Counted from the stretch's first letter, positions 1 to 11,500 are shown. The stretch is 20,939 bases of DNA from Selaginella moellendorffii (GCF_000143415.4 NW_003314378.1:477363-498301), one strand, 5' to 3'. The notes: a model not told the origin generated them from the letters alone. Numbers and translations are program-made.

Positions 1-513
1 ACTCCATCTTGGGCCATCTCGGACTCCATCTCGGGTCCATCTCGGACTCCATCTCGGGTCCATCTCGGGTCCATCTCGGACTCCATCTCGGATCCATCTC
101 AAATCCATCTCGGACTCCATCTCGGACTCCATCTCGAACTCCATCTCGGGTCCTTCTCGGACTCCACTTCGGACTCCACTTTGGACTCCACTTCGGACTC
201 CAACTCGGGTCCATCTCGGACTCCACTTTGGACTCCACTTCAGACTCCACTTCGGACCCCAACTCGGGTCCATCTCGGACACTTCCACGTGTCATGTGTT
301 GGTCCTTTTTGGGTCCCTTTTTGGAGCCTCGCTTATTGCTCACTTCATGCTCATTCCTCGAGCACTTCGTTGGGAGTTCCACTCCCGCTCTTGACTTTTC
401 AAGTCGGAGCTTTTGGTCCAAACATGTTATGCTCGTTTGGCTCTCGCTTCGGCCACTACCACGTGGCGCCCTTTCGGCTCCACTTTGGGGCCTAGGGATT
501 TTGTGTCTCACAA
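1..513 (-). repeat. Left inverted end of foldback-like element (satellite plus conserved 230 bp)
   Basis: Positions 1-290 are a degenerate 12-bp tandem array, read on the minus strand as GAGATGGAGTCC with variants such as GAGATGGACCC. Positions about 291-513 are a unique segment ending at TTGTGTCTCACAA. The same unit recurs inverted at 4132-4635 and at 20480-20939. The array keeps frames open (Met-Glu-Ser repeats on one strand, Pro-Ser-Arg-Thr on the other), but these are by-products of a 12-bp period and not genes. The satellite runs off the window edge, so the true end is not seen. Confidence 0.8.
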
Positions 514-3500
514 CTCCACCACCCATAGATGAAGTTTAATGTCCTCATCGAACGGTAAACCATTTTGTAAAGTAACACTCGCATGTGTTACCATTTCCAT
601 CCTTGGCACTCAGCCAATATTTGTCTATGGTTTGACATTGAAGGCTCACGATGCCTTATCCATCCTCTAAGGAGCATAGTCCCTCCAACATAGAGACTCA
701 TTCGGCCACCTGGGGTGGTTTGCTCCCTTTTATTGGTTCAGTTCTCGTTAAACCCGTTAGAGACACCTTCTCTAACTCAATTCCACTACTCATTCTTGAG
801 TAATCTCAGATTCCATCGACATAACCTTTGCACTTTGGAACTTTTAATTTTGACTTCTCAGAGTCAATTTCCTAGGTGTCTCCAACACCTTATATTGCAC
901 ATGGTGCAACTCCACTTCCCCATCCTAGGAAGTTCTTTACTTGAGGGCACCATCATCCTCTCTTCGATATCATGCCACCTTTGGCACTAAGTTCCAGTTA
1001 TTATAATTTGTGCTAGGGCTGCCCACGGACCTATTATTTGGCTACCTTACTCCCCCTTGGAGCTTCCACTCTCGCCAAATCAGAGCGGTTGGGAATCCAT
1101 CATTGGGAAAATATTGCCTTTCCTACAATCCGTTAGCACCCAACACTTTAATGTTCTCGGCCTAACTTTGCCATTTGGATTCTTTCCCCTGATTCCCATG
1201 GCTCTTTTCTTAGCCACTAGTCTTTTGCTCCTATCCTTGATTGTTACACTCAGCAACATAGGATCACTACCTTCATTTTTGAGGTATCCTTTCGGTTCCG
1301 TAGCAAAGACTCTTCTTTGCCAAGTCCGGAGGGTGTTCACCCCTAGTACATCTCTTTAGCATCTTCTGCTGTAGGCTCTATCCACAACCCAACTCTGTGA
1401 CCCTCCCATGGGTCTCCTATAGAGACTACTTTCCTCGGACTCACTTTGCCATTGCATTGACATATCTCATTTCCCTAAGGTGTCCTTCTCACTTAGTCAC
1501 TTTGACCAAGCCACACCATCATCAATAGTTCTAATCAACACTTTGAACTTGGAACTTTATCCCTTAACCTCACAAAGACCTTGTCCTTGTTTTGGCCATA
1601 AGATCACCTAGTGATCTAACCTTGGCACCTTAACAGTTTTGCCATTAGGTACTAGGTCTTCTAGACCTTTAAGTTGTTGACCATGGCCCCGGGGTCATCC
1701 CCCACACTTGGCGGTGCACCCAAGCCAGCCTATCCGGCCAAGGGTCTATAGCAACTGAGACTAGGTGTCCCCATCTCATTTACCACATCTTTGGTGCCAC
1801 TTGCACCAAAGTTTCCAAGTTAGATATGCCGAGCTTTCACACTAAGCAATCTAACCGTGCATCACGACTCTGAGGCATCCCTCGCTTGGCGGTGTGCCCA
1901 AACCAGTCTCCCCACTGAGAGTCCATGACCATCGAAATATGAGTGTCCTCATATTCCAAACCATCACCACACCCTAGTGAGTTGGGACTCAAACCCAAGC
2001 ACTAGAGGGTCGGGACTTGAACCCAACCTCCGTATATGCATCTACGGACGGCATCACACCGGATGCCTAGCGTGACTCCCCACGCCGGTGCACCAACTTA
2101 TATTTAAAGTGCGCTACAGATCACAGCTTAGGAACCTAGTTCCTCCACACTGCCAAGTCCTCTCACTTGACATGTCTGTGATCATGCATGGACTCCTCTA
2201 TGCTTGGCCCCATGGGCCACCCTTTTTTAAGTTAGCACCTTCAACTAGGGTATTTTTTCCCCTCGACTTGCCAATCTCACTTAGCAAGTCAGCTGGCCAC
2301 TGTAACATGGTTCGTGCATAAGCGTGAAAGTCCTCAATCATTGACTTTTGTTTTTCTCTTTGAACACTTGGGAACTACTTCCCCAATCTTGATAGCCTCG
2401 CCTCATGGCAAGCTTCAAGACCACGCTTCTGCTGCGCCACTCTGATTTCGCGCGTTCTATGAACCATTTACACTTGGCTTTCTAGGTATTCAGCTACCTA
2501 GAACTGTCTTTGGGAACCTTTCGAAGGAACTCTGTCCCTTTAGCTTGCTAAGGCCTCTACTTTCGCAAGCTTTCCAATTGCCATATAGTCTAACATTTAT
2601 AATTCCACATTTTAAACTTTTCATGGCATTGCAGTTGCTAGTAACAACATCCTCAAGCACCCTTTTGATTCTCCACTCCCAACTTGCATAACCACCATTG
2701 GTTATGCCCTTCGATTTCTATGATTTAGTTCCATCCTAATACTATTTGCCCTTTGGCCTCATATGTTTCCTTTGGTTATTCTCCTCCAGACTAGGAGACT
2801 AGCTTTGCACATTCTACCATACCTTAACAAATATTCATAGGGATAAACCTACCCAATAGCTTAGGGAGTGGTTCCTCAATTTGGGCATGCTCACCTTATA
2901 ATCCCACACACCGGGATTACCGTTGCTACTTATGGGCCTCCATATGCCCATCATTAGCCTTGCCAAAATCCCATTTTTGGCTTTGTCCAAATCGGGTAGA
3001 CGGATTCTTCCTGTCTCCACAACCTTGGACATTTGGATAACACCTCCTATCCATCATTCGCTAAGGACTTTATCCCTTGGGCCTTATCTATTGCCCTCGC
3101 GACACTAAACACCACCTCTTGGTGTTCTAGAGTGTTTAGATGTCCCAATGATGGCCTCCGTGACAATGAGCATTTCCTTTTACGACATTGACTTACTATG
3201 TTGCAACATAAGCAGTTTTTCCCTCATAAGGGTATATCTAACTTTCTTATCCCAATAAAAGGTTTTAGGTAGTTACCTTCTACCAATTTAACCAATTATT
3301 TTGCACCTTTTGCTTAGTTGCCTCATAGTCGTCAAATCCTACAACTCATTGTTGGTGCTTCCACACCTCCATCATTATTTGGGTCACGACACTTTAACCG
3401 CATGCCATCCATTTCCATTGGGATTCCTTTGGAAGGGGTTCTCATAAACCTGCCAACTTGACCTCAAAGCAGCACGCCTTGGCACATTCGGTGTCTCCAC

Positions 3501-4131
3501 ACCATCGGCTCCATGACCCTACCTTTATGACACTTCTTACTTGTGTCTAAGTCTTTTTGCCAAGACTAATATGGTTGTCTCTTATGCCAATTATCCATTA
3601 GCATTGCACTATAGAGTCCACGCACAACTTTGTGTCAAAGTTGTTTTCTTCTGGGAAACCCTTTCCCACGACTTTAGCATGGCATCTTCTGCCATGAATG
3701 AGATACCTACTGTTCTCATACTTGGATCTTAAGATCCTCCCCATCCTTCATGGGGCACCACACCCCTCAGTCTAAATGCTTTTACCAATCCTTTAGGATC
3801 ATCCCTTGACTCTACTTGAGTCATCTAGCATTTTCGGACTTTACTAATCCAATGACCCATAAGGTCCTATTTTTGAGGTGCCGCACATTGGAATACAACT
3901 TCGTGTATTCATGTCCTACTCCTAAGGACCATCTTTGCAAGTGTCACTCTAACACTTTATTATTTTCCGTTCTCTGTGGGCTACCTTTGCCCCTTAGGAC
4001 TACCTGTCCATATGATGAGAATACTGACTTATCCTTTGAGCACACCCCTAACTCCTTGGGTTTGTTCCAGCATTTATAAAGGTAACATTGGCCACCACTT
4101 CAAGGACTCGTGTCCTCACCTATACTTGACC
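514..4131. mobile_element. Body of foldback-like element, no recognisable gene
   Basis: About 3.6 kb between the two inverted satellite-bearing ends. The longest open frames are about 60-100 codons on both strands, and none shows reverse transcriptase, integrase, transposase or other motifs I recognise. Positions about 545-1100 are repeated in inverted orientation at about 19885-20450, so this is a multicopy element and not unique DNA. A small 7-bp-arm inverted repeat (CATGGCA / TGCCATG) lies near 3678-3700. It is either a non-autonomous element or the decayed remains of one. Confidence 0.55.
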
Positions 4132-4735
4132 TTGTGAGACACAAAATCCCTAGGCCCCAAAGTGGAGCCGGAAGGGCGCCACATGGTAGTGGCCGAAGCG
4201 AGAGCCAAACGAACGTAACACGTTTGGACCAAAAGCTCCAACTTGAAAAGTCAAAAGCGGGAGTGGAACTCCCAAGGAAGTGTTCGAGGAATGAGCACAA
4301 AGTGAGCCATAGGCGAGGCTCCAAAAAGGGACCCAAGAAGGACCAAAACATGACACGCGGAAGTGTCCGAGATGGAGTCCGATATGGAGTCCGAGATGGA
4401 CCCGAAGTGGAGTCCGATATGGAGTCCGAGATGGAGTCCGAGATGGAGTCCGAGATGGAGTCCGATATGGAGTCCGAGATGGAGTCTGAGATGGAGTCCG
4501 AGATGGAGTCCGAGATGGACCCGAGATGGAGTCCGAGATGGAGTCCGAGATGGACCCGAGATGGAGTCCGAGATGGAGTCCGAGATGGACCCGAGATGGA
4601 GTCAGAGATGGACCTGAGATGGAGTCCGAGATGGAACCGAAACCGGGACCGAGACCGAGACCGAGTCCGAGTCCGAAACCGGGACCGAGACTGAGTCCGA
4701 GTCCGAGTTCGAGCCCGAGTCCGAGTCCGAATACT
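4132..4735 (+). repeat. Right inverted end of foldback-like element
   Basis: This begins TTGTGAGACACAAAATCC and matches the reverse complement of 1-513. It has a unique part at 4132-4365, a 12-bp GAGATGGAGTCC array at about 4366-4635, then a 6-bp CCGAGA/CCGAGT array at about 4636-4735 that the left end does not show within the window. Long open frames on both strands here (up to 264 codons) are low-complexity artefacts of the repeat period. About 80 bp of unassigned sequence (4736-4818) separates it from the next element. Confidence 0.8.
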
Positions 4736-4818
4736 AATACAGGTAGTTGGGTGAAAGCCCAAAGCGATCGTCCCCCAGGGGGGGGCTGCGGGGGGTTCCA
4801 AAAGTATAGTAAGGAGAG

Positions 4819-5770
4819 TGTGGGGGTTGGAGCCCAGTGGAGCCAGTTTGGCCAGGAAGGGCCAGTTTGGCCCAGGAAGGACCAGTTTGGTCCAGGAAGG
4901 TCATACCCAGTGTTGGGTGATGAACTGACCACTGGGAAGTCCAAGACTAGAGTGAATACGGACCGACAAGCGGGGTAGCTTGGTGAAGTGTTCGAGAGCC
5001 GGCTCTAGTTCCCCCGGGAGATCGACTGGCCGATGCTCCCAATCCAAGTGTGGGTGGCACTACCTACTTGGATACCTGTCGTGGCTCAACGGAACCTCGC
5101 TCTAAGCCCCTGGCTAGAGCACCTAAAGGCGGAAGGCGGGGAGAGTACCCATGAGGCCCGCGTAGGGCCACGGTGTTCCGAAATGGTGTCCCAAAGTCCC
5201 AGACTGTGGAAAGGAAGAGGGGCAGCCCTCTGGTGTGGTGACCAAGGACACAGTCAAACAGTGAGGAAGTCCTAGAGGATAGTGGGACTTAGTGGTCGGG
5301 CCAGTGGGCCTTGATCCAGTGGCAATGTTGGCGAACACAGCCAGGGACAGAAAGGGACTTGGTAGGGACTGGAACCGAGATATTGGGGAAGGCTATTCCC
5401 CATGTCTGTAGGCATCCTAAGGATGTTAAGGAGAGGATCTGGGATGATCCCTCATGGACGGATGACCCAGTCTTTGAGAGACGGGATTGGAATGCAGGTG
5501 GTGTTGGACCACCAGTGTGACCAAGGTAATTGGGCATGGCCTTAGCGTAACGGGCCGATACGTCGGTGGTACCTTGGGGTGTCGATCATGGGATCGGACA
5601 CATGGAGCACCTGGACCAAGTGCTAAGGTTGAGTGGCATGGATGCCATTCTCGGGGCTAGCAAGCCCCAAGTCCTGAGTTGGACTTATGGAGGTTGTGAA
5701 TGAGACTCCTCCAAGTGGTCGGAGGTATGGTTAAGTGACTAAGGTAAAATGGAAAAATTAGTCGCTTACA
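4819..5770 (+). mobile_element. LTR, plus orientation (952 bp, TG...CA)
   Basis: It starts TGTGGGGGTTGG and ends GCTTACA. It matches the reverse complement of 6196-7147 along its whole length with scattered substitutions, and both copies are 952 bp. The TG...CA termini are those of an LTR. Open frames inside it have no recognisable product. The 5 bases before it (GAGAG) do not match the 5 bases after the partner LTR (AGCTC), so no target-site duplication flanks the pair. Confidence 0.75.
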
Positions 5771-5949
5771 GACCTCTCACGGTCATCCATTCCAGTCTCA
5801 CCTTCATGAGCACCAGCCTCAACTATGTGAGGATAATCTTGTGACTCCTTTATTGTTAGGGAGTCTCTATCTTTCCCGTGATCCCAACTATAGTTGTTTG
5901 CCACAACTACCTTAGCCAATTTGCTGAGCCAAATGCTCATCCGGATCAC
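5758..5949 (-). pseudogene. Truncated retrotransposon reading frame (possible gag N-terminus)
   Basis: A 63-codon minus-strand frame starting MIRMSIWLSKLAK and running off into the end of the plus-oriented LTR. It lies downstream of the primer-binding site of the minus-oriented LTR, where gag would begin, and this position is the only reason to suspect gag. No domain is recognisable. The frame is cut at the junction with the LTR at 5770/5771. Confidence 0.3.
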
Positions 5950-6195
5950 ATCCTCAACTCAATGAGGAAAACCTTGCACTGTTCCCAAGATCCCAAAGTC
6001 GTTCCATTATTGGCCCTTTTCTATCCACCACATCGTCTACAAGTTCACATATGAACTGTAATGGAGAGCCATATCTTCCCGACTTGCTACTCCTCAAGGA
6101 TAGGCCCATTCCTCGGACCTTCCGATGCCAACACTAGTGGTGATATACTTGAGCACCAATAAAAGTCAGACTAAGGAATAGCTCCGATACCAAGT
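5771..6195 (-). mobile_element. Internal remnant of LTR retrotransposon between inverted LTRs
   Basis: Only 425 bp of internal sequence remains between the two LTRs. It holds a primer-binding site next to the minus LTR and the start of a possible gag frame. No polypurine tract is evident next to the plus LTR and no pol sequence is present. Confidence 0.6.
6181..6192 (-). promoter_or_regulatory. Primer-binding site, initiator tRNA-Met type
   Basis: The minus strand reads TGGTATCGGAGC, 3 nt inside the CA end of the LTR. It differs by one base from TGGTATCAGAGC, the common plant LTR-retrotransposon primer site complementary to initiator tRNA-Met. It shows that the minus-oriented LTR is the 5' LTR of this remnant. 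Confidence 0.75.
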
Positions 6196-7147
6196 TGTAA
6201 GTGATTAATTTTTCCCTTCTACTTTAGTCACTTAACCCCACATTCGACCACTTGGAGGAGTCTCATTCACAACCTCCATAAGTCCCATTCAGGACTTGGG
6301 GCTTGCTAGCCCCGAGAATGGCATCCATGCCACTCAACCTTAGCACTTGGTCCAGGTGCTCCACGTGTCCGATCCCATGATCAACACCCTAAGGTACCAC
6401 TGACGTATCGTCCCGTTACGCTAAGGCCATACCCATTTACCTTAGTCACATCGGTGGTCTAACTCCATCTGCATTCCAATCCCGTCTCTCAAAGACTGGG
6501 TCATCCGTCCATGAGTGATCATCCCAGATCCACTCCTTAACATCCTTAAGATGCCTACAGACATGGGGAATAGCTTTCCCCAATATCTCCGTTACGGTCC
6601 TCACCAAGTCCCTTTCTGTCCTTGGTTGTGTTCGCCAACACCACCACTGGATCAAGGCCCACCGGCCCGACCACTAAGTCCCACTATCCTCTAAGACTTC
6701 CTCACCGTGTGACTGTGTCCTTGGTCACTACACCAGAGGGCTACTCCTCTTCCTTTCCACAATCTGGGACTTTGGGACACAATTTCGGAACACCGTGGCC
6801 CTACGTGGGCCTCATGGGTACTCTCCCCGCCTTCTGCCTTTGGGTGTTCTAGCCATGGGCTTAGAGCGAGGTTCCATTGAGCCACGCCTGGTATCCAAGT
6901 AAGTAGTGCCACCCATACTTGGACTGGGAGCATTGACCATTCGATCTCCCCGGGGAACTAGAGCCGGCTCTTGAACACTTCACCAAGCTACCCCACTTGT
7001 CAGTCCGTATTCACTCTAGTCTTGGACTTCCTAGTGGTCAGTTCATCACCCAACACTGGGTATGGTCTTCTCGGACCAAACTGGCCTTTCCTGGGCCCAA
7101 CTGGCCTTTCCTGGCCAAACTGGCTCCACTGGGCTCCAACCCCCACA
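6196..7147 (-). mobile_element. LTR, minus orientation (952 bp, TG...CA)
   Basis: On the minus strand it runs from TGTGGGG at 7147 to TTACA at 6196, and is the inverted partner of 4819-5770. The primer-binding site follows 3 nt after its end. Its outer edge abuts the left terminal inverted repeat of the 12.7 kb element with a single intervening base (7148). Confidence 0.8.
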
Positions 7148-7148
7148 A

Positions 7149-7173
7149 GCTCTATTTCGTTAAAGTGGGAATT
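7149..7173 (+). repeat. Left terminal inverted repeat (25 bp)
   Basis: It reads GCTC followed by TATTTCGTTAAAGTGGGA and ATT. It matches the reverse complement of 19855-19879 at 23 of 25 positions, with 18 consecutive identical bases. A further local inverted repeat (GTGGGA...TCCCAC) follows within 25 bp. Confidence 0.7.
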
Positions 7174-7588
7174 GTCATTATCCCACTTGTAAAATAAGGT
7201 TTCCAAACCTTTATATAGTATATAAATATAACAAAATTCAACTGCATTGAGGCACATGCCATTTTATTTTAAACAAGGAAATGTCTACTCAATCACTTCT
7301 CCTCCCCCTGCCACTGCTTCACCTCTCTCTTCTCCTTGTCATCGTCGTCCAATTTCTTTCCATCCTTTTAATATTGGCTCAGTTGCTCCGAGTCTAGGTG
7401 GAGCCCAAGTCCCCATTCAATCTTTACTTTCCCCTTATTAATAAAACAACTTCGTAGACTTCCAATAACATGCTGTAACACTTCTAGTATAATGCAAATC
7501 CTCTCAAAGAATTGTCTTTTAATATTAATACAATGGCATGGAACCCCATGCCATAATAAGTTACATTTTTAAATAAATACATGCCATC
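7174..7588. other. Left subterminal region, 3' flank of the minus-strand gene
   Basis: AT-rich sequence with no supportable gene. It contains one complete 22-nt palindrome at 7533-7554 (ATGGCATG centre CATGCCAT) and a half copy near 7250-7263. On the minus strand it follows the phosphatase stop codon, so it probably holds the transcript end. AATAAA-like runs are present but no particular one stands out. Confidence 0.5.
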
Positions 7589-8451
7589 TCAGACTGTTAT
7601 TTTTTGCCTCCAACGCCTATACAATAATCTTGGAATTTCATCACTCTTCACACTATCAGGATTTAAACCCAATAGTAATGCCATCTCTTCTCTAATACGT
7701 CCACGCTCATGTTCAGTGGTCGAAGAACCCATCCGGTTGAGCAGATTATGGAGATGCGGATAGTGCTTAGCTAGACAATATACATGCCATAAATGATGAC
7801 TGGTGTTTGTCCGATCAAATGGCTTCTGATATACCGTTCCATCTGCCATTTGGTTGATTTCTGCAGCCACCTCCTGGACTGGCCGGTTCTCTATCACCAT
7901 CGCTTCAAGCCGTTTTGCAAGGTCCCCCAGAACATATGGTTTCTTCTCCCTAGTTTCCATACTGCAAGAGATGGGGTGCACTGCATATGTGTGCGTGTTC
8001 ACTGTAGTTTTAATCGGCGAGTCATCGATGATGAGGATTTCACTTGACCTAGCAGTCCGGTTCATCACTACAGCCTCTAGCTTGACGAAGATGGGCTTGC
8101 TACCCCTCATATAGACCATAGTCAAGCAATCCTCCTGTGTTAGGAGAAAGTCAAATGGTAATATTACTCGCGTCTGATCGTGCATCATCTGTAGCAATGT
8201 TAATGCATTGTGGCGCATCATGGATGTCCAAACTCCCAATTGCAAATTGAACCCAGCCCTCTGTTTTAAGTATCGCATGGTCATTATTAGATCCCGCAGT
8301 TTCTCCCCTGTGATTAATGTGAATCTGTCTCTTTTGACCAACTTGCGACCGCAGGCTTTGGAGGGTGCAGTGACATTCGAGGACGAGCCACGCTCATGGG
8401 AGAAAAGGACACCGTTCAGATCAAAAACGATACAGTACTTTCGCCGTGACT
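7589..8451 (-). CDS. FCP1/NLI-type HAD phosphatase domain, probable C-terminal exon
   Basis: About 287 codons ending in TGA at 7589. The HAD core is visible. Motif I is DLNGV (about 8408-8422), preceded by the hydrophobic strand YCIVF. A motif II-like segment is GVWTSM, and the acidic motif is ILIIDDSP (near 8018-8035). Motif I has Asn in place of the second Asp of DxDx(T/V), a variant I know from plant FCP1-like proteins, so whether it has catalytic activity is uncertain. The frame has no ATG before motif I, and a good 3' splice site (CATTTCATTTCAG) sits at 8452. It therefore reads best as a downstream exon. Using the donor AATG|GTGACG at 8532 it joins in frame to the ParB-like gene, giving an 81-nt intron. 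In the family, such domains dephosphorylate phosphoserine on proteins, notably the RNA polymerase II tail. The substrate here is unknown. Confidence 0.72.
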
Positions 8452-8532
8452 CTGAAATGAAATGCGTCAGCATAAAAAATGGTACAAGTCAAAGTCAATA
8501 CAAGTCAAAATCGTCGTTATTGTGATCGTCAC
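8452..8532 (-). other. Predicted 81-nt intron fusing acidic linker to phosphatase exon
   Basis: Donor G|GTGACG, acceptor TTTCAG|AG, with a possible branch site GCTGAC. Splicing removes the TGA at 8495-8497 and keeps frame (phase 1, giving Glu at the junction). Without splicing the upstream protein ends in FDLY. A second possible donor (CTT|GTATTG, 50-nt intron) would break the phosphatase frame. Confidence 0.5.
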
Positions 8533-11500
8533 CATTGTGAGGACCATCCAAGTCCTCTTCGTCCTCCTCTTCTTCGTCCTCCTCTTCTTCGTCCTCCTCT
8601 TCTTTGTCCTCCTCTTTGTCCTTCTGCTCTTCCTGCTCATTATCTTTCTCTGGCTCCTCATCCCCCTCCTGCATTTCTTCCATATGCTGCTCAGGCTGGA
8701 TGGCTTGTTTTTCCAGGACCATCTTGGGAAAATCATTTGGCCGAGTCTCCATCTCAAAATACAAGACATCCATAGCCTGTTTTAGTGCTTGACCTAGGAC
8801 CGTATCCTCACCCGACTGTCTTAACATGGTTTCTGCACGTTCTTGCACCCTTCGAAGACGATGAGATGAGAAAAATGTGGCCCTGACTTGAAAAGCATCC
8901 CTCATCCATTGTACCTCTCCATTGAGATTGGGGAAGGGGAGTCCGCCATAGGAATCTGAGTCAGAAGGTGGTGACTGGCTCCTTTCACTCAGCCCTTGAT
9001 CTGCAATGAATGGCATGAGCACACACGCCATAACCGCGAGGCATTACCTATCATCTTTTCGTTGCCCTTCTTCCTTTTCGAATCAAACGCCTCTGATCCC
9101 GACGACTGTCCAACGTGCTTTCGCTTTTTATGACCACTGTCAGTTTGAGCTTGGCTGGTGCTTGCCTGTTTTGCCTTTGAAGAAGTGTCTCCTGCAAGGA
9201 ATGGCATGAGACCACACGCCATTGCAAATATAATTTGTACCTCCTTTTTTCCTATTGCTTGTCTGTTTGTCCTTCTTCGACGCGCCACCAGTGCGCTTTT
9301 CGGTCCTCGTGTCTGAATATTCACAACGATCTATAATCAAAATGGCGTGAGGCCTCACGTGACCTTACCTTGTGCAGGTTGTGAGCTCGGCCTAACATCA
9401 GTAGCTGTTAACGCCGTTTCAGCATCTGGGGGTGGCCACGCTCCTGCATACAGAGCTTGTGAGATAACATTTAAACTTAAAGTGCGTACTCACCAGGTTC
9501 GTAGAGAAGATACTGTTTTTCTTTGGCAACTGTAATTATATGCTCCATTGAAGTCACCTCTTCAATGGAGTTTGTCACCGCAACACACAGGACACCCTTG
9601 AGTAGTGCGGCTCGAAAGAATAATCCGCCGCAGTTGTACTCGACAATGCATTTGCCCTTGGAGTCACCCGCTATTGCGTTGAAGACCCAGCTGAGCATTT
9701 CCCATGCTGCACCTGGAGCTTTCTTTGGATTCGAAAGCTCCATAGCCGTCTTCAGTTCCTCAGGCACGGGTAAATTGACCTCCCTCAGATCAATTCGATC
9801 AGCCTTGTTGAACGAAGCTGGGAAGTCACTCCAGTCCCACTCTGCTGCAGGACCAATAACAAGGGCGAGTGTGAAGATGCGGACATTCGTCAGTATCTTC
9901 TTCTTAGCCATTATCCCATGGATCTCCCGCATCTCCTTGCCTTTCAACCGAGCCTTCACCTTGTTCAAGGCCTTCTAGAACTTGTGATAGGATTCGAAGT
10001 CGTAGATCATATAGTGGACTGAAGATTCCACCTCCGCAAGTCCCACCATTAAGTCAATGATGGAGCTGACTTCATCTGCATGAGTGATCTCCTCGTTTGT
10101 GAAGTCCATCACACAAAAGATGTTCTTGACCTGCTCATCTCCGCGGGAAACGATGCTCCTCCACCTTTGATCCTCATCCGAATTCACGTATACCCGGTAA
10201 GGTTCTCGATAGGCCTCTGCTGCGGGGTCGAGCTGTTTCTGAAGCCGGCGGTCGACATCCCTCTTAATGAAATTTGGATACTGATCCAACTTCTCAGCTT
10301 TACTTTTCGTGGCATCCCACAGCAGATTGATGAACTTGGGGGCCCCCTTCACGTAGTCGTCGATGTCTTCATTTGACAACTCCAGCTCTTCCATCATCTC
10401 TTGCGTGGTGTCGATGCTCACCCTCTCCACGGCCATTTGCTCAAAGATCCAATCCTTCAATAGCGCACGAGCTCTCAGAGTCGTGCACAAGTCCTCGTAT
10501 GTCACAATATGGCCGGGAGTCATTTTGGTCTTGTTGAAGACTACCTCACCACGTAGAAGAGCATTAGCCACTGTCAGAAGGTTGTCGTCGTCTAGAGACC
10601 GCGAGAAACGCAAGGCCTTGAGCTTCAAATCATTGGGCTTCCGGCCGTCCTCCACACCCATTGAGTTTAGCAACTCCCCGTCATGGTACCTCCTCAGCAC
10701 ATCTACCCATTTGTCAAAAACAACTTTTGTCGCGAGTAGAATGTTATGGATGCTGAGTGTGTCATTGACCCCCAGTGTTTTCGAGAGAAGACTCGAGAAT
10801 TCCTGCAATGGAAATGGCGTGAGGCCACATGCTATGCCACATGCAACGAGGCTTACCTGCTAGGCACTAGTTGCTAGTGCACGTCCTTGTCCTGGTTTTT
10901 GTGGCTTCTTCAGTTGAACCCAGAGCTTCCGTGTTCGTGCCAATGTCTCGTGCAGACCTGATTTGTAGCACGTTTCTTGCTTGACATTCTGCGCGTGGGA
11001 GATGTATATGATAGATTGGAGGGGCGAGTTGCCTTTTATCAGGCGGACAACTCTTGTCTTGAAGACTTTCTTCACCTCCTCGCCCACCATAATATCCACA
11101 ACTATCTGTTGCATCGCCAAGCTAGAATGCTGCCCGGAGACGGCATAGAACCGGATGTTCTGATCGTCCAACACCTTCCTATTGATCAAGTCTGGAAACC
11201 TCATCTCGCCCTTCATTGTTCGGTAGTAGGGTATCACGTCTGCGATGTCGGGTGTTACTGGACTTGCCAGCATCTTCTGCTTCAGTTTCTCCACCCACTC
11301 ATCAGATACTAGCCTGTGGTTGTATTTGCTTTGGATCTGGATACGGCTCACGTCGATTGTATATACTTTGTTGGAATAGTAACAAGTACTATTATCTGCA
11401 ACGATTTTTGTTGCCTCTTCTTGCTCTTTCTGCTCTTTGCGGCTCTTCTTTTTGGTGGGTGTAGTGTTCGAACCCGAGGCAATGGCATCACCGAGTAGCT

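Noticed and set aside
514-4131. A decayed reverse transcriptase or integrase gene
   Set aside because: No polymerase or integrase motif could be found in any frame and frames are short on both strands.
4100-4978. Long open frames on both strands (up to 264 codons) rich in Met-Glu-Ser or Pro-Ser-Arg-Thr
   Set aside because: They follow from a 12-bp and 6-bp tandem repeat free of stops in several frames; no start context, domain or splice signal supports a gene.
5033-6933. Open frames of 60-85 codons in the LTRs
   Set aside because: They occur in both LTR copies in mirror positions, are short and lack domains; LTRs of this kind are normally non-coding.
7581-8525. Plus-strand open frames opposite the phosphatase and acidic region
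   Set aside because: They lie opposite exons with clear HAD motifs and splice signals and have no recognisable domain.
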